Below, piece after piece: positions 53,549-62,613 of a DNA stretch of 64,000 nt. The stretch spans positions 1-64,000 of the forward strand of contig CACBDG010000004.1 of NCBI GenBank assembly GCA_902537945.1. Direction: 5' to 3'. Position 1 is the first letter of the stretch, and every line of letters begins with the position of its first letter. This stretch comes from an uncultured SAR116 cluster alpha proteobacterium (GTDB taxonomy: Bacteria > Pseudomonadota > Alphaproteobacteria > Puniceispirillales > Marisalimonadaceae). The position numbers and the translations under genes were made by a program. Under the pieces are notes generated by a model. It did no database searches, was not told where the DNA came from, and worked only from the letters and a program-made list of their open reading frames with translations.

Positions 53549-53950
53549 TTATTTTGAAAATTGGAGTATTAACTTATATCTATTTGATTTAGATTTTTCA
53601 TCAAGTTTGTTTTTAAAATTGTATCCCCAAACAGGACCAGGCCAAGCTGGGTCACTTTTTTTTCTTAAAACCAAATGTAAATGAAGCTGAGATACTACAT
53701 TTCCTAACATACCAATATTTGTCTTATAGTATCTTCCTTTAGATTTAAGATAGTCACCTAGTTCTATTGCAAAATTTAATAAATAATTTCTATCTTTTAT
53801 CTCTAATTCATATAACTCTGTTAAGTTTGATTTTTTTGGAATTAGGATCACCCAAAAAACTTCACTTATGTCCATTAATCTTATTTGAAAATCATTATTT
53901 TCCTTAACTAGAAAACTATCCTGTTCTATTCTATTGTCTAATTTAAACAT
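53549..53950 (-). CDS. HIT-domain protein
   Basis: The 133-residue protein has 'FQIRLMDISEVFWVILIPKKSNLTELYELEIKDRNYLLNFAIELGDYLK' and the His triad 'VSQLHLHLVLRKKSDPAWPGPVWG'. The motif HxHxxx here reads HLHLVL, with the third His of the usual HxHxHxx replaced by Val-Leu; the 'SDPAWPGPVWG' tail is standard for this proteobacterial branch. HIT proteins hydrolyse or transfer nucleotides on phosphoramidate and dinucleotide substrates. It is a single gene. Confidence 0.87.
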   Translation of the reverse strand: MFKLDNRIEQDSFLVKENNDFQIRLMDISEVFWVILIPKKSNLTELYELEIKDRNYLLNFAIELGDYLKSKGRYYKTNIGMLGNVVSQLHLHLVLRKKSDPAWPGPVWGYNFKNKLDEKSKSNRYKLILQFSK

Positions 53951-54033
53951 TTCTATTTCCTAATAAATTGATTAATTTTTATATTATTACGATTTATTAA
54001 GTTAATAAAGATTTCAAATTAAGGGAAAATCCA

Positions 54034-55272
54034 ATGGTTAAAGAAACAAATATTTCAATTAATGAGAATAGGTTATGGGATAGTTTGATGGAAATGGCAA
54101 AAATTGGTCCCGGCATAGCAGGAGGAAATAATAGACAAACTGTTACTTTCGAAGATGGTGAAGCTAGAAAACTTTTACAGAAATGGACTTTGGAAGCAGG
54201 AATGTCAATGAAAGTTGATGAACTTGGTTCAATGTTTTTTAAAAGAGACGGAACAGATAAAAATGCTCTTCCTGTAGTAATAGGCAGCCACTTAGACACT
54301 CAACCAACAGGTGGAAAGTATGATGGTGTTCTAGGTGTTTTAGCTGGCCTAGAAGTTATCAGAACACTTAATGATTTAAATATACAAACAAAAAGACCTA
54401 TTTTAGTCGTTAATTGGACTAATGAAGAAGGATCACGTTTTCCTCCTGCGATGATGGCTTCAGCTGGATATGCAGGTATTTATGATGTTAAGACTTTACT
54501 TGCAGCAACTGATTATGAAGGAAATATTTTTGGAGAAGAACTTGAAAAAATTGGATGGAAAGGATCTGAACCAGTTGGTAAAGAAAAATTTCATTGTTAT
54601 TATGAACTTCACATTGAACAGGGTCCAATACTTGAAAGTGAAAATATTGATATTGGGGTAGTTACTCATGGTCAAGGATTAAAATGGTTAGAAGTAAAAC
54701 TTACCGGAGTTGAACAACATACTGGCACAACTCCAATGAACATAAGGAAAGATACGGCATTAGCATTATCAGAAATTGTTTTGAACGTTAATAAAGTAGC
54801 AAATAAAAACCAACCTAATGCACTTGGTAGTGTAGGGCACATTGAAGTCTCACCTAATTCAAGAAACGTGATTGCTGGTCAAACAATATTTACAATAGAC
54901 ATAAGATCTCCTGAAATAAAAAAACTTAATGATATGGAAAAAGAAATAAAGTCATCTGCAAAGAAAATTTGTAAAAAATATAAAGTAAATCTTCAAATGG
55001 AACAAATTGGTGGGTTTGATCCCGTAGCCTTTGACAAACTTTGTCTTGAAAACATTAGAGATAGTGCCAAAAAATTTGGATATTCTTACAAAGATATTGT
55101 TTCAGGTGCCGGCCATGATGCATGTTGGATTAATACTGTCGTACCGTCAGCTATGATAATGTGTCCCTGCATAGATGGCTTAAGTCATAATGAAGCTGAG
55201 GAGATAAAACCTGAATGGGCATACTCAAGTACAAACGTTTTACTTCATTCTGCTATTGCATCTGCTTCGTAA
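54034..55272 (+). CDS. M20-type Zn-dependent amidohydrolase (N-carbamoyl-amino-acid hydrolase / allantoate amidohydrolase-like)
   Basis: The 412-residue metallopeptidase-fold enzyme has 'IGSHLDTQPTGGKYDGVLGVLAGLEVIRTL' (metal His and Asp), 'VVNWTNEEGSRFPPAMMASAGYAG' (Glu pair), 'CYYELHIEQGPILESENIDIGVVTHGQGLKWLEVKLTGVEQHTGTTPMNIRKD' and 'SGAGHDACWINTVVPSAMIMCPCIDGLSHNEAEE'. This group hydrolyses carbamoyl or amidino amides: beta-ureidopropionate, N-carbamoyl-L-amino acids or allantoate. No purine or pyrimidine genes nearby separate these options. AAGGGA precedes the ATG. It converges on edd. Confidence 0.92.
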   Translation: MVKETNISINENRLWDSLMEMAKIGPGIAGGNNRQTVTFEDGEARKLLQKWTLEAGMSMKVDELGSMFFKRDGTDKNALPVVIGSHLDTQPTGGKYDGVLGVLAGLEVIRTLNDLNIQTKRPILVVNWTNEEGSRFPPAMMASAGYAGIYDVKTLLAATDYEGNIFGEELEKIGWKGSEPVGKEKFHCYYELHIEQGPILESENIDIGVVTHGQGLKWLEVKLTGVEQHTGTTPMNIRKDTALALSEIVLNVNKVANKNQPNALGSVGHIEVSPNSRNVIAGQTIFTIDIRSPEIKKLNDMEKEIKSSAKKICKKYKVNLQMEQIGGFDPVAFDKLCLENIRDSAKKFGYSYKDIVSGAGHDACWINTVVPSAMIMCPCIDGLSHNEAEEIKPEWAYSSTNVLLHSAIASAS

Positions 55273-55281
55273 AATTCAAAA

Positions 55282-57099
55282 TCAATCATTAATTAAATTT
55301 AAGCCTGCCCCATTTTCTGCTCCAGTAGCATTAGTTCTTAACAAAGAAAAGAGATTTCTACCAAAATTTAAATGTGTATTCTTTTCTGAAGTTATCATTT
55401 GTCTTTTTGAAATATCTTCGTTAACATTAATTTTTCCATTACTTGCATCAATTTCTATTTCATCTCCATCTTGAATTTTAGCTATTATACCACCATCTAT
55501 TGCTTCAGGTGTAATATGGATTGCAGACGGAACTTTTCCTGAAGCACCAGACATTCTGCCATCAGTAATCAGAGCCACTTTAAAACCCATATCTTGTATA
55601 TTAGAAAGAATAGGTGTTAGTGCGTGTAATTCAGGCATACCGTTAGCTTTTGGTCCTTGAAATTTTACTACAACTATTACATCCCGGTTTAGAATACCTT
55701 TATTATAGGCTATTTTAACGTCTTCTTGATTATCAAATACCATAGCAGGTGCAGTAATATTATGATGCTCAGGTTTTACAGCAGATATTTTAATAACTCC
55801 TTTACCTAGATTACCTTTCAATATTTTTAATCCACCATTTTTTTGATGTGGATCTTTAACAGTTTTCAAAATGTTATCATCATATGATTTTGATTTTTCT
55901 TTATTCCAAACTAATTTAGCACCTTTTAAAGTTGCCTCTGAAATATAATCAAATAAACTTTCGCCCCAAATTGTTTTAGCAGATCCATCCAATAAACCTT
56001 CATCTAATAGCTCTCCAATTATGAAACTCATACCTCCAGCTGCATGAAATTGATTTATATCTGCACTACCATTTGGATATACCTTTGCCAATAAGGGGGT
56101 AATTTCTGATAAATCTTCAAAATCTTCCCACAACAACTTTATTCCTGCAGCTGCGGCCATAGCTGGAAGATGCAACGTATGATTAGTTGATCCGCCAGTT
56201 GCAAGCAAACCAATTATAGCATTTACAAAGCTTCTCTCATCTATAATTTTTCCAATGGGTCTTATATCTTGGCCCTTTCTTGAAATAAGAATTGCTTGTT
56301 GTGTTGCAGCAACATTGTATGCGTTTCTTAAATCACTATGAGGATGAATAAAAGCAGCACCAGGTAAATGCAAACCCATGATTTCCATTAACATCTGATT
56401 GGAGTTAGCTGTCCCATAAAAAGTACAAGTGCCCTCTCCATGATATGCTGAAGTTTCTGCTTTTAGTAATTCTGCTCTAGATACCTCACCTTTAGCAAAA
56501 GCTTTTCTAACTTTAGCTTTTTCTTCATTAGTTATTCCAGATGACATTGGTCCAGCTGGAATGAAAATAATTGGCAAATGTCCAAAAGAAAGAGCTCCAA
56601 TAAAAAGTCCAGGTACAATTTTATCACAAACACCTAAACATAATGCTGCATCATAAACCCCATGACTTAGTGAAACTGCTGTTGACATTGCAATTACGTC
56701 TCTCGACATAAGAGATAGTTCCATCGCAGGTCTTCCCTGGGTAATTCCATCACACATTGCAGGAACTCCACCTGCCATTTGGGCTGTTGCACCTAATTGA
56801 TTTGCAGCAGCTTTAATTATTTTTGGAAAATTTTCTAACGGTTTATGAGCAGAAAGCATATCATTATAAGCTGATACAATGCCAATATTTGGTTTAGTAT
56901 TTAGTAAAATAGTGTCTTTTTCTGTTGAAGGTGAGCCAGCTACCACATGCGCCATGTTAGAACATGCAATTGAACCCCTATCGTTATCATTATCATCTTC
57001 CATAGCAACGACATTATCCAAATATCGTTTTCTATAATATTTACTTCTATCTATTATTCTGTTGGTCACTTCAATGATTTTACTATTTAATTTAGTCAT
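55282..57099 (-). CDS. edd: Phosphogluconate dehydratase
   Basis: The 605-residue Fe-S dehydratase has '[26 protein letters not shown]', Cys ligands in '[55 protein letters not shown]' and '[23 protein letters not shown]', and C-terminal '[26 protein letters not shown]'. Length and '[11 protein letters not shown]' identify Edd within the IlvD/Edd family. It dehydrates 6-phosphogluconate to KDPG. It is third in the zwf-pgl-edd operon and its start overlaps pgl by 8 bases. Confidence 0.96.
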   Translation of the reverse strand: MTKLNSKIIEVTNRIIDRSKYYRKRYLDNVVAMEDDNDNDRGSIACSNMAHVVAGSPSTEKDTILLNTKPNIGIVSAYNDMLSAHKPLENFPKIIKAAANQLGATAQMAGGVPAMCDGITQGRPAMELSLMSRDVIAMSTAVSLSHGVYDAALCLGVCDKIVPGLFIGALSFGHLPIIFIPAGPMSSGITNEEKAKVRKAFAKGEVSRAELLKAETSAYHGEGTCTFYGTANSNQMLMEIMGLHLPGAAFIHPHSDLRNAYNVAATQQAILISRKGQDIRPIGKIIDERSFVNAIIGLLATGGSTNHTLHLPAMAAAAGIKLLWEDFEDLSEITPLLAKVYPNGSADINQFHAAGGMSFIIGELLDEGLLDGSAKTIWGESLFDYISEATLKGAKLVWNKEKSKSYDDNILKTVKDPHQKNGGLKILKGNLGKGVIKISAVKPEHHNITAPAMVFDNQEDVKIAYNKGILNRDVIVVVKFQGPKANGMPELHALTPILSNIQDMGFKVALITDGRMSGASGKVPSAIHITPEAIDGGIIAKIQDGDEIEIDASNGKINVNEDISKRQMITSEKNTHLNFGRNLFSLLRTNATGAENGAGLNLIND

Positions 57100-57712
57100 C
57101 TACTTTCTCTATAAAAAAATCTCTATTTCTATTTTTAATTAAATGATGAATTGGTAATTTCTTTTCTTTTTGAGCTTTCTCAAAAATATTTTGCTTAGCT
57201 TTTCCTTTAACTAATAAAATTATATTTAAACTTTCCATTATCAAAGATAAATTCATGGTAATTCTTGGTATAAAGGGATTACCTTGAGGTGGTGTTATTA
57301 AAATTTTTGGACTTGCATTTAGATCAAAAGCTTCATTTTGGTTTATCATATCAGGAAACAAAGAAGCAAAATGTCCATCTTCACCCATACCAAGTAGAGT
57401 TACATCAAAAGGTTTTTTGAATTTTGTATTTGATAAAAAGTTTTCTGTAAGAGGAAAGAAATTAATATTTTTAGCTTTATTTTTTATGAAATGATTATGT
57501 AATAATTTTTGGTTACTGTCTCTATGATCAGGGTCAACTAATCTATCATCTACTAATGTTAGAAAAACTTTCGACCAGGATATATCAATATTTGATAATT
57601 CTTCATAAATACTAATTGGGCTAGTACCACCACATACGACCAAACTGCCAGAACCCATATTCTTTATAGAAGAATTTAATCTATCAGAAATTAATTTAAC
57701 AATACTCATCAT
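57092..57712 (-). CDS. pgl: 6-phosphogluconolactonase
   Basis: The 206-residue glucosamine-6-phosphate-isomerase-fold protein has 'LVVCGGTSPISIYEELSNIDISWSKVFLTLVDDRLVDPDHRDSNQKLLHNHF', 'PFDVTLLGMGEDGHFASLFP' and 'RITMNLSLIMESLNIILLVKGKAK'. 'DDRLV..D..DSN' and 'GMGEDGH' are the Pgl (DevB) active-site motifs. It hydrolyses 6-phosphogluconolactone. Two in-frame ATGs at 57712 and 57709 are possible; the first overlaps the zwf stop as TAATG. Position between zwf and edd confirms the role. Confidence 0.94.
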   Translation of the reverse strand: MMSIVKLISDRLNSSIKNMGSGSLVVCGGTSPISIYEELSNIDISWSKVFLTLVDDRLVDPDHRDSNQKLLHNHFIKNKAKNINFFPLTENFLSNTKFKKPFDVTLLGMGEDGHFASLFPDMINQNEAFDLNASPKILITPPQGNPFIPRITMNLSLIMESLNIILLVKGKAKQNIFEKAQKEKKLPIHHLIKNRNRDFFIEKVDD

Positions 57713-59148
57713 TATTCATCTTTTGGATCAAGCCATTGATGCCCTTCCAAAACCAAAATTTTATCCTCTGGTCCCATAGTACCAGTTCTATAGAGTTGAG
57801 TTTCTTGATTTTTTGCTATTTCTACAATTGGATCAATAAAATCCCAAGCAGCCAGCACTTCATCAGATCTCATAAAAAGTGTTTGATTACCTCTAACAAC
57901 ATCCATTAAAAGCCTCTCGTAAGCATCGGGTAGTCTATCAGCAAAAGTGTCACCAAAGGACAAATTGAGTTCTGAAGGGAAAAAGCGCATGCCACCTGGG
58001 CCAGGTGCTTTTGAAGTTAATTTTAGTTTAAGGCCTTCTTCGGGCTGTACTCTTATTATAAGTCTATTGGGTTCGTCATGAGCATCTGTTGTAAATTTAG
58101 AAAAAATATCATGTGGTTTATTTTTAAAGGTAATAATTATTTCACTTGCTCTAGTAGATAATTTTTTACCAGTTCTGATGTAAAATGGAACTCCAGCCCA
58201 TCTCCAATTATTTATTACAACTTTTAAAGATACAAAAGTTTCTGTATTTGAGTTTTCTCCTAATTCATCTGAAAAACTTCTATATTGGCCTGTCTGAATT
58301 TCTTCTTCTGTAATTGGTTTGAGAGCTTTTAAAACTCTTAATTTCTCGTCTCTAAGTTGGTCTGCTTCATAAAATGAAGGCGGTTCCATAGCTATCAAAC
58401 ATACAAGTTGTAAGAGATGATTTTGTAACATATCTCTTATTGCACCATATTCATTATAATAAGAAATTCTATCTTCAACACCAACTGTCTCAGAAACTGT
58501 AATTTGAACATTGTCTACATTTTTATTGTTCCATTGATTTTCGAAAAATGTATTAGCAAACCTTAAAGCCATCAAATTTTGAACTGTTTCTTTACCTAAA
58601 TAATGATCTATTCTATAGATTTGACTTTCTTTAAAAACACTTGATATTTCATTGTTAATTTGTATGGCTGTTGATTTATTTTTGCCAATTGGTTTTTCAA
58701 TTACAAGCCTACTTTGAGGAACATTTAAACCAGAGTCCCTAATGAACCTACAACTATTACCAAATAAGCTAGACGCTATTGCTAAGTAAAATATTATGGG
58801 TCTATTTGGGTCAAATTTTTCTTTTAAAATTTTAACTAATTCAAGATGACCATTACCAGAAACAACATCTAGCTCAACAAATTTTATAATATTTAGAAAA
58901 TAATCCCAGATTTTTTCATTATCAATAACTTTTTTTATAGCTTCATCACATTTAAATTTTAATCCCGAAAAAAAATCATCCTTGGATTTTATTTCTTTAT
59001 CGCACAAAATTATATTTGAGTTTTCATCAATCTGCTTATCTAAAAATCTCCAAAATAAAGCTGGTAATATTTTATTTTTAGAGAGATTTCCTGTCCCACC
59101 AACGATTATGAATTCACTTGGAACGATGTTAGATTTATCTGATGCCAT
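57712..59148 (-). CDS. zwf: Glucose-6-phosphate dehydrogenase
   Basis: The 478-residue enzyme has 'FIIVGGTGNLSKNKILPALFWRFLDKQ' (NADP loop), the active-site 'YRIDHYLGKETVQNLMALRFANTFFENQWN', 'EKPIGKNKSTAIQIN' and 'WAGVPFYIRTGKKLSTRASEIIITFK'. It oxidises glucose 6-phosphate to the lactone and starts the zwf-pgl-edd operon. The first glycine-rich loop reads GGTGNLS, a common variant of GASGDLA. It diverges from the YihU-like gene across 126 AT-rich bases, in which I see only a 9-base AT inverted repeat (59218-59247). Confidence 0.96.
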   Translation of the reverse strand: MASDKSNIVPSEFIIVGGTGNLSKNKILPALFWRFLDKQIDENSNIILCDKEIKSKDDFFSGLKFKCDEAIKKVIDNEKIWDYFLNIIKFVELDVVSGNGHLELVKILKEKFDPNRPIIFYLAIASSLFGNSCRFIRDSGLNVPQSRLVIEKPIGKNKSTAIQINNEISSVFKESQIYRIDHYLGKETVQNLMALRFANTFFENQWNNKNVDNVQITVSETVGVEDRISYYNEYGAIRDMLQNHLLQLVCLIAMEPPSFYEADQLRDEKLRVLKALKPITEEEIQTGQYRSFSDELGENSNTETFVSLKVVINNWRWAGVPFYIRTGKKLSTRASEIIITFKNKPHDIFSKFTTDAHDEPNRLIIRVQPEEGLKLKLTSKAPGPGGMRFFPSELNLSFGDTFADRLPDAYERLLMDVVRGNQTLFMRSDEVLAAWDFIDPIVEIAKNQETQLYRTGTMGPEDKILVLEGHQWLDPKDE

Positions 59149-59274
59149 AATACAACTTTTATTTACTCTAAAATAATTAATAAATACCTTAAATATTATA
59201 AATAATTGTAAATTAATATTATTTAAGTTTAATGTTGATTAAATAATTAGCAATAAGTTAGGGAGAAGTATTTT

Positions 59275-60183
59275 ATGAGTGAACCGATAGCGTTTATTGG
59301 TCTTGGCGCAATGGGAGGACCAATGGCTCTAAATATTATAAAAAAGGGAACGAATTTATCTGTTTATGACATAGAAAAAGAAAAGATGCAGCCCCACATC
59401 AAGTCAGGAGCTGTTCCAGGAAATAGTATTAAAGATACTGTTGAGGATGCAGAAATTATTGTAACAATGTTGCCATCTACAGAAAATGTTAAATCCGTAA
59501 TAACCGACCCTGATGGTGTTTTATCATACATAAAGCCTGGATCGATTATATTAGATATGAGTACAATTGCACCAACAGGTACAGATGAAATATATGAAAT
59601 ATGCAAACAAAAAGATATTGATTTTATAGATGCTCCAGTTGGCAGGTTAGTAAGTCACGCAATCTCTGGTGATTCTCTTTTTATGGTAGGATGTGATAAC
59701 GAGGGAGCTTTTAAAAAAATTGAACCATTACTTAATGCAATGGGAACCACTATTATAAGATGTGGGAAAGTTGGGTCAGGAATAAGAGCAAAAGTTGTAA
59801 ATAATTTTCAAATACTAAGTATTGCTCAAATAACTGCTGAAGCCCTTACACTTGCTCAAAAAATTGGTTTAGATTTAAATACATTTAAAGAAGTGAATGC
59901 TGGAACAACTGCTAATAATGGACAGTTCCATATTAATTTTTTATCAAAAGTACTTAAAAATGATATTGAACCAGGGTTTACAATTGATCTTGCTCACAAA
60001 GACATGGGGTTAGCAATTGAGACGGCAAATAGTTTTAGAGTTGGTTTACCAGTTGGTTCATCTGTACAAGCAGTTTATGGTCAAGCAAGATCTGGTAAAT
60101 TTGCTAAAAAAGATTTTAGCGCGTTACTAGATTATGCTTGTGAACTTGCTGAAGTTAATCCACCAAGAATTAAAAAAAGTTAA
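59275..60183 (+). CDS. Beta-hydroxyacid dehydrogenase, YihU (sulfolactaldehyde reductase)-like
   Basis: The 302-residue enzyme has 'IAFIGLGAMGGPMALNIIKKG', 'IDFIDAPVGRLVSHAISGDSLFMVGCD', catalytic Lys in 'GSGIRAKVVNNFQILSIAQITAEAL' and 'PGFTIDLAHKDMGLAIETANSFRVGLPVGSSVQAVYGQARSG'. Most relatives have 'DAPVSGG'; 'DAPVGR' and 'FTIDLAHKDMG' follow E. coli YihU, which reduces 3-sulfolactaldehyde. From memory, a Ser that helps bind sulfonate in YihU is Ile here, so a different substrate remains possible. It faces the comDE-like operon. GGGAGAAG is its ribosome site. Confidence 0.85.
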   Translation: MSEPIAFIGLGAMGGPMALNIIKKGTNLSVYDIEKEKMQPHIKSGAVPGNSIKDTVEDAEIIVTMLPSTENVKSVITDPDGVLSYIKPGSIILDMSTIAPTGTDEIYEICKQKDIDFIDAPVGRLVSHAISGDSLFMVGCDNEGAFKKIEPLLNAMGTTIIRCGKVGSGIRAKVVNNFQILSIAQITAEALTLAQKIGLDLNTFKEVNAGTTANNGQFHINFLSKVLKNDIEPGFTIDLAHKDMGLAIETANSFRVGLPVGSSVQAVYGQARSGKFAKKDFSALLDYACELAEVNPPRIKKS

Positions 60184-60200
60184 TTGTCTGTCTTTTAAAT

Positions 60201-60974
60201 CTATACTACAGGACACAAACCACCATCTAAATTTATAGCAGTTCCTGTAATATATGAACTTCTTTTAGAAGATAGAAATGCAACTAGGTTGGCGTAGTCA
60301 ATTTCCTCACCAACCATACCCATAGGAACTTTTTTTGATAGTTCATTATAAAAGTCCTCAATACTTCCTGATCCAGCTCTACGTTCCCATTGAGCACTTT
60401 TAATTAGTCCAATACATATTGTGTTAACTCTTATTTGATCTTTTGCATATTGATTAGCAAGAGATTTTGTCAAGTTTATACCAGCAGCTCTAGTTACAGT
60501 TGTTGGTAAAGACCCTGCGTTAGGGGCTTTACCTCCACCAATTGTAGCATTAATTATAATCCCTCCATTATTTGACTTCATATATGGGATTGTTAAACGA
60601 CACATTCTTATAGTAGACATTAGTTTTAAATTTATATCATCTTCCCAGTTTTTATCAGTTACATCCTCAAAGAGTGTAGCTGCAGATGCTCCAGCATTAT
60701 TAACTAATACGTCAATTTTCTTGTACCTAGCTATAGTTTCCTCAACTAGTTTTTTACAATCGTCTGCTATGCTTACGTCTGATTTAATTGGCAAAACCTC
60801 ATTGCCTGTTTTTTCTGTAATTATTTTGGCTTTTTCGTGTAAATAATCCCCTCTTCTTCCACAAATAACGACTTGTGCTCCCTCAGATGATAATAATTCA
60901 GCTGATGCGTAACCTAAACCATCACTACCACCAGTGATCAAAATTACTTTATCCTTTAGACCTAAATCATACAT
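60201..60974 (-). CDS. Short-chain dehydrogenase/reductase
   Basis: The 257-residue SDR has 'VILITGGSDGLGYASAELLSSEGAQVVICGRR', 'KIDVLVNNAGASAATLFEDVTDKNWEDDINL' and C-terminal 'SSYITGTAINLDGGLCPV'. In the usual YxxxK site the sequence reads 'NATIGGGKAPNAGSLPTTVTRAAGINLTK': Thr stands where Tyr is expected and Arg where Lys is, so catalysis is doubtful or altered. I start at ATG 60974 because GGAG lies 7 bases before it and inside the longer track version. It is the last gene of the operon with comDE-like and Gfo/Idh/MocA genes. Confidence 0.85.
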   Translation of the reverse strand: MYDLGLKDKVILITGGSDGLGYASAELLSSEGAQVVICGRRGDYLHEKAKIITEKTGNEVLPIKSDVSIADDCKKLVEETIARYKKIDVLVNNAGASAATLFEDVTDKNWEDDINLKLMSTIRMCRLTIPYMKSNNGGIIINATIGGGKAPNAGSLPTTVTRAAGINLTKSLANQYAKDQIRVNTICIGLIKSAQWERRAGSGSIEDFYNELSKKVPMGMVGEEIDYANLVAFLSSKRSSYITGTAINLDGGLCPVV

Positions 60975-60989
60975 GTATGTCTCCAAATT

Positions 60990-62039
60990 TTATGATTGTA
61001 TTTTTATTATACTATTTAATTTAGCTGACTCAAGAATTGCAAGTGCCACCTTAAGTGTTCTTTTTGCATCTAAAGCATTTGTAATGGGGTCAACTTTTTT
61101 ATTAATCACGTCAATGAAATGGTTAATCTGAGAGATATAGGGATCAACTTCTTCAAAACTATAATTAATACTTTCCAATTCGTTCTTCCAATTATCTCCT
61201 TCATTTTTGTAACTCCAGAGTTTAAGGTTTGGAAATTCTAATGAGCCTTTTGTGCCAACTATTCTAAGATTATTTTCTTTTAGATGAGGTAAATGTATAT
61301 TTTCGCCAGTTCCAGTCTCCCAAGACCAAGGAGAGGTACCACTATCACTAATCAAAAAATTACCTATTAAGCCTCGTTCAAACTTAAAATTTGTACAAAT
61401 AATATCTTCTTTTTCAAAATTATTTATATTATTTGACGAGAATGCTGAAACTTCCGTGATTTCTCCAAATATAAATCTTAGATAATCTATATCATGAATA
61501 AGATTAGTTATCACAGGACCAGCGCTAACTTTTTTTCTCCATCCTGGTAAAAAATAATCTTGATCTTTTCGAAGCGCCCAAATTCCAGAGAGTCCAATAA
61601 CTTTTCCAATTTTTTTTTTTCTAATAATTTCTTTTGTTTTTAATATTATTGGATTAAATCGTCTTTGATGACCAACTAAAACTGAACAATTATTTAGTTG
61701 TGCAATATTCTCAATTTGCTCAGCTTCATGTGATGTGGCTGAAATAGGTTTTTCAATCAAAACATCTAATCCTAAATTCAGTGCTGATATTGCATTTTCA
61801 TGGTGCATAATAGTAGGTGTAGAAATAATCACACCATCAACTTTAGTAGATTTTTTTAATTCATTAAGATCATCAAATAATGATATTTTATTATCATAAC
61901 AAAATGATCTTGCTTCTTCAGTATAATCAACTATCCCACATAGGTTTAAATTTTCTATTGTATTGATAGCCATTAAATGGCGTTTACCAATATTTCCTAT
62001 GCCCATAATGGCAAGATTAGTCATTTGATTATTTTGCAT
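60990..62039 (-). CDS. Gfo/Idh/MocA family oxidoreductase
   Basis: The 349-residue NAD(P)-dependent enzyme has 'NLAIMGIGNIGKRHLMAINTIENLNLCGIVDYTEEA', 'VDGVIISTPTIMHHENAISALNLGLDVLIEKPISATSHEAEQIENIA' with catalytic Lys in EKP, and 'GPVITNLIHDIDYLRFIFGEITEVSAFSS' with the expected His-Asp. The C-terminal 'LRIVGTKGSLEFPNLKLW' is the usual beta-sheet domain. The family oxidises sugars, inositols and sugar acids. Its ATG overlaps the comE-like stop as TAATG. The substrate is unknown, but coupling to a 2-oxo acid decarboxylase is unusual. Confidence 0.9.
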   Translation of the reverse strand: MQNNQMTNLAIMGIGNIGKRHLMAINTIENLNLCGIVDYTEEARSFCYDNKISLFDDLNELKKSTKVDGVIISTPTIMHHENAISALNLGLDVLIEKPISATSHEAEQIENIAQLNNCSVLVGHQRRFNPIILKTKEIIRKKKIGKVIGLSGIWALRKDQDYFLPGWRKKVSAGPVITNLIHDIDYLRFIFGEITEVSAFSSNNINNFEKEDIICTNFKFERGLIGNFLISDSGTSPWSWETGTGENIHLPHLKENNLRIVGTKGSLEFPNLKLWSYKNEGDNWKNELESINYSFEEVDPYISQINHFIDVINKKVDPITNALDAKRTLKVALAILESAKLNSIIKIQS

Positions 62040-62608
62040 TATGATTTAAGAGTGCTCATAAATCTATTTATTGAAACCGATCCATCAAATGAATATGGGA
62101 AAACCAAAGGTGTTGCCTTTGCTTTACATTTTGCTACAACAAGTGAAGGACCTTCTTCTTCATAAATTGTTTTTATTATCCTATCGTAATCTTTTTCACT
62201 ATTTATTGTATAAGAGTTAGCAATTCCAGATCCTTTAGCTACAATTTCAAGATCTGTTTTTCCAGCGGTTGCGGTAGGTTGACTTCCTGTTTCAACATAA
62301 GATTCATTATCCATAACCATAATAGTAAGGTTAGTAACTGGATGATTTGCTACTGTAGCAATTGAGCCAAGGCTCATTAACGCATCTCCATCTCCAGTGA
62401 ACAAGAGAATTCGTAGATCCGGTTGAGACATAGCTAAACCTAGTGAAAAAGGTATTGCCTGCCCCATTGCTCCAATAAAACCAAAATTCGCTTTATCATC
62501 GCCACCAGACATTACATCCCATGTTGAAGTTCCAAGGCCACTTACAACTCTAAGGTTTGTTTGTCTGTTTTTTAAAATTTTTTGAACAAAAGGTCTTCTT
62601 TCAATCAT
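62039..62608 (-). CDS. Sulfopyruvate decarboxylase-like beta subunit (TPP-binding)
   Basis: The 189-residue chain is the pyrophosphate-binding half of a thiamine enzyme: 'VVSGLGTSTWDVMSGGDDKANFGFIGAMGQAIPFSLGLAMSQPDLRILLFTGDGDALMSLGSIATVANHPVTNLTIMVMDNESY'. GDG and the later DN hold Mg-TPP. Length and split organisation fit ComE of sulfopyruvate decarboxylase; phosphonopyruvate decarboxylase is a homologous single-chain alternative. It follows the alpha subunit gene by 5 bases. A YihU-like gene close by supports sulfonate metabolism, though sulfolactate dehydrogenase and Xsc are not in view. Confidence 0.85.
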   Translation of the reverse strand: MIERRPFVQKILKNRQTNLRVVSGLGTSTWDVMSGGDDKANFGFIGAMGQAIPFSLGLAMSQPDLRILLFTGDGDALMSLGSIATVANHPVTNLTIMVMDNESYVETGSQPTATAGKTDLEIVAKGSGIANSYTINSEKDYDRIIKTIYEEEGPSLVVAKCKAKATPLVFPYSFDGSVSINRFMSTLKS

Positions 62609-62613
62609 AATAT

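Noticed and set aside
59218-59247. ATTATTTAA / TTAAATAAT inverted repeat before the YihU-like gene as an operator
   Set aside because: The arms are A/T only, and such 9-base matches are expected by chance in this composition; I mention it only under zwf.
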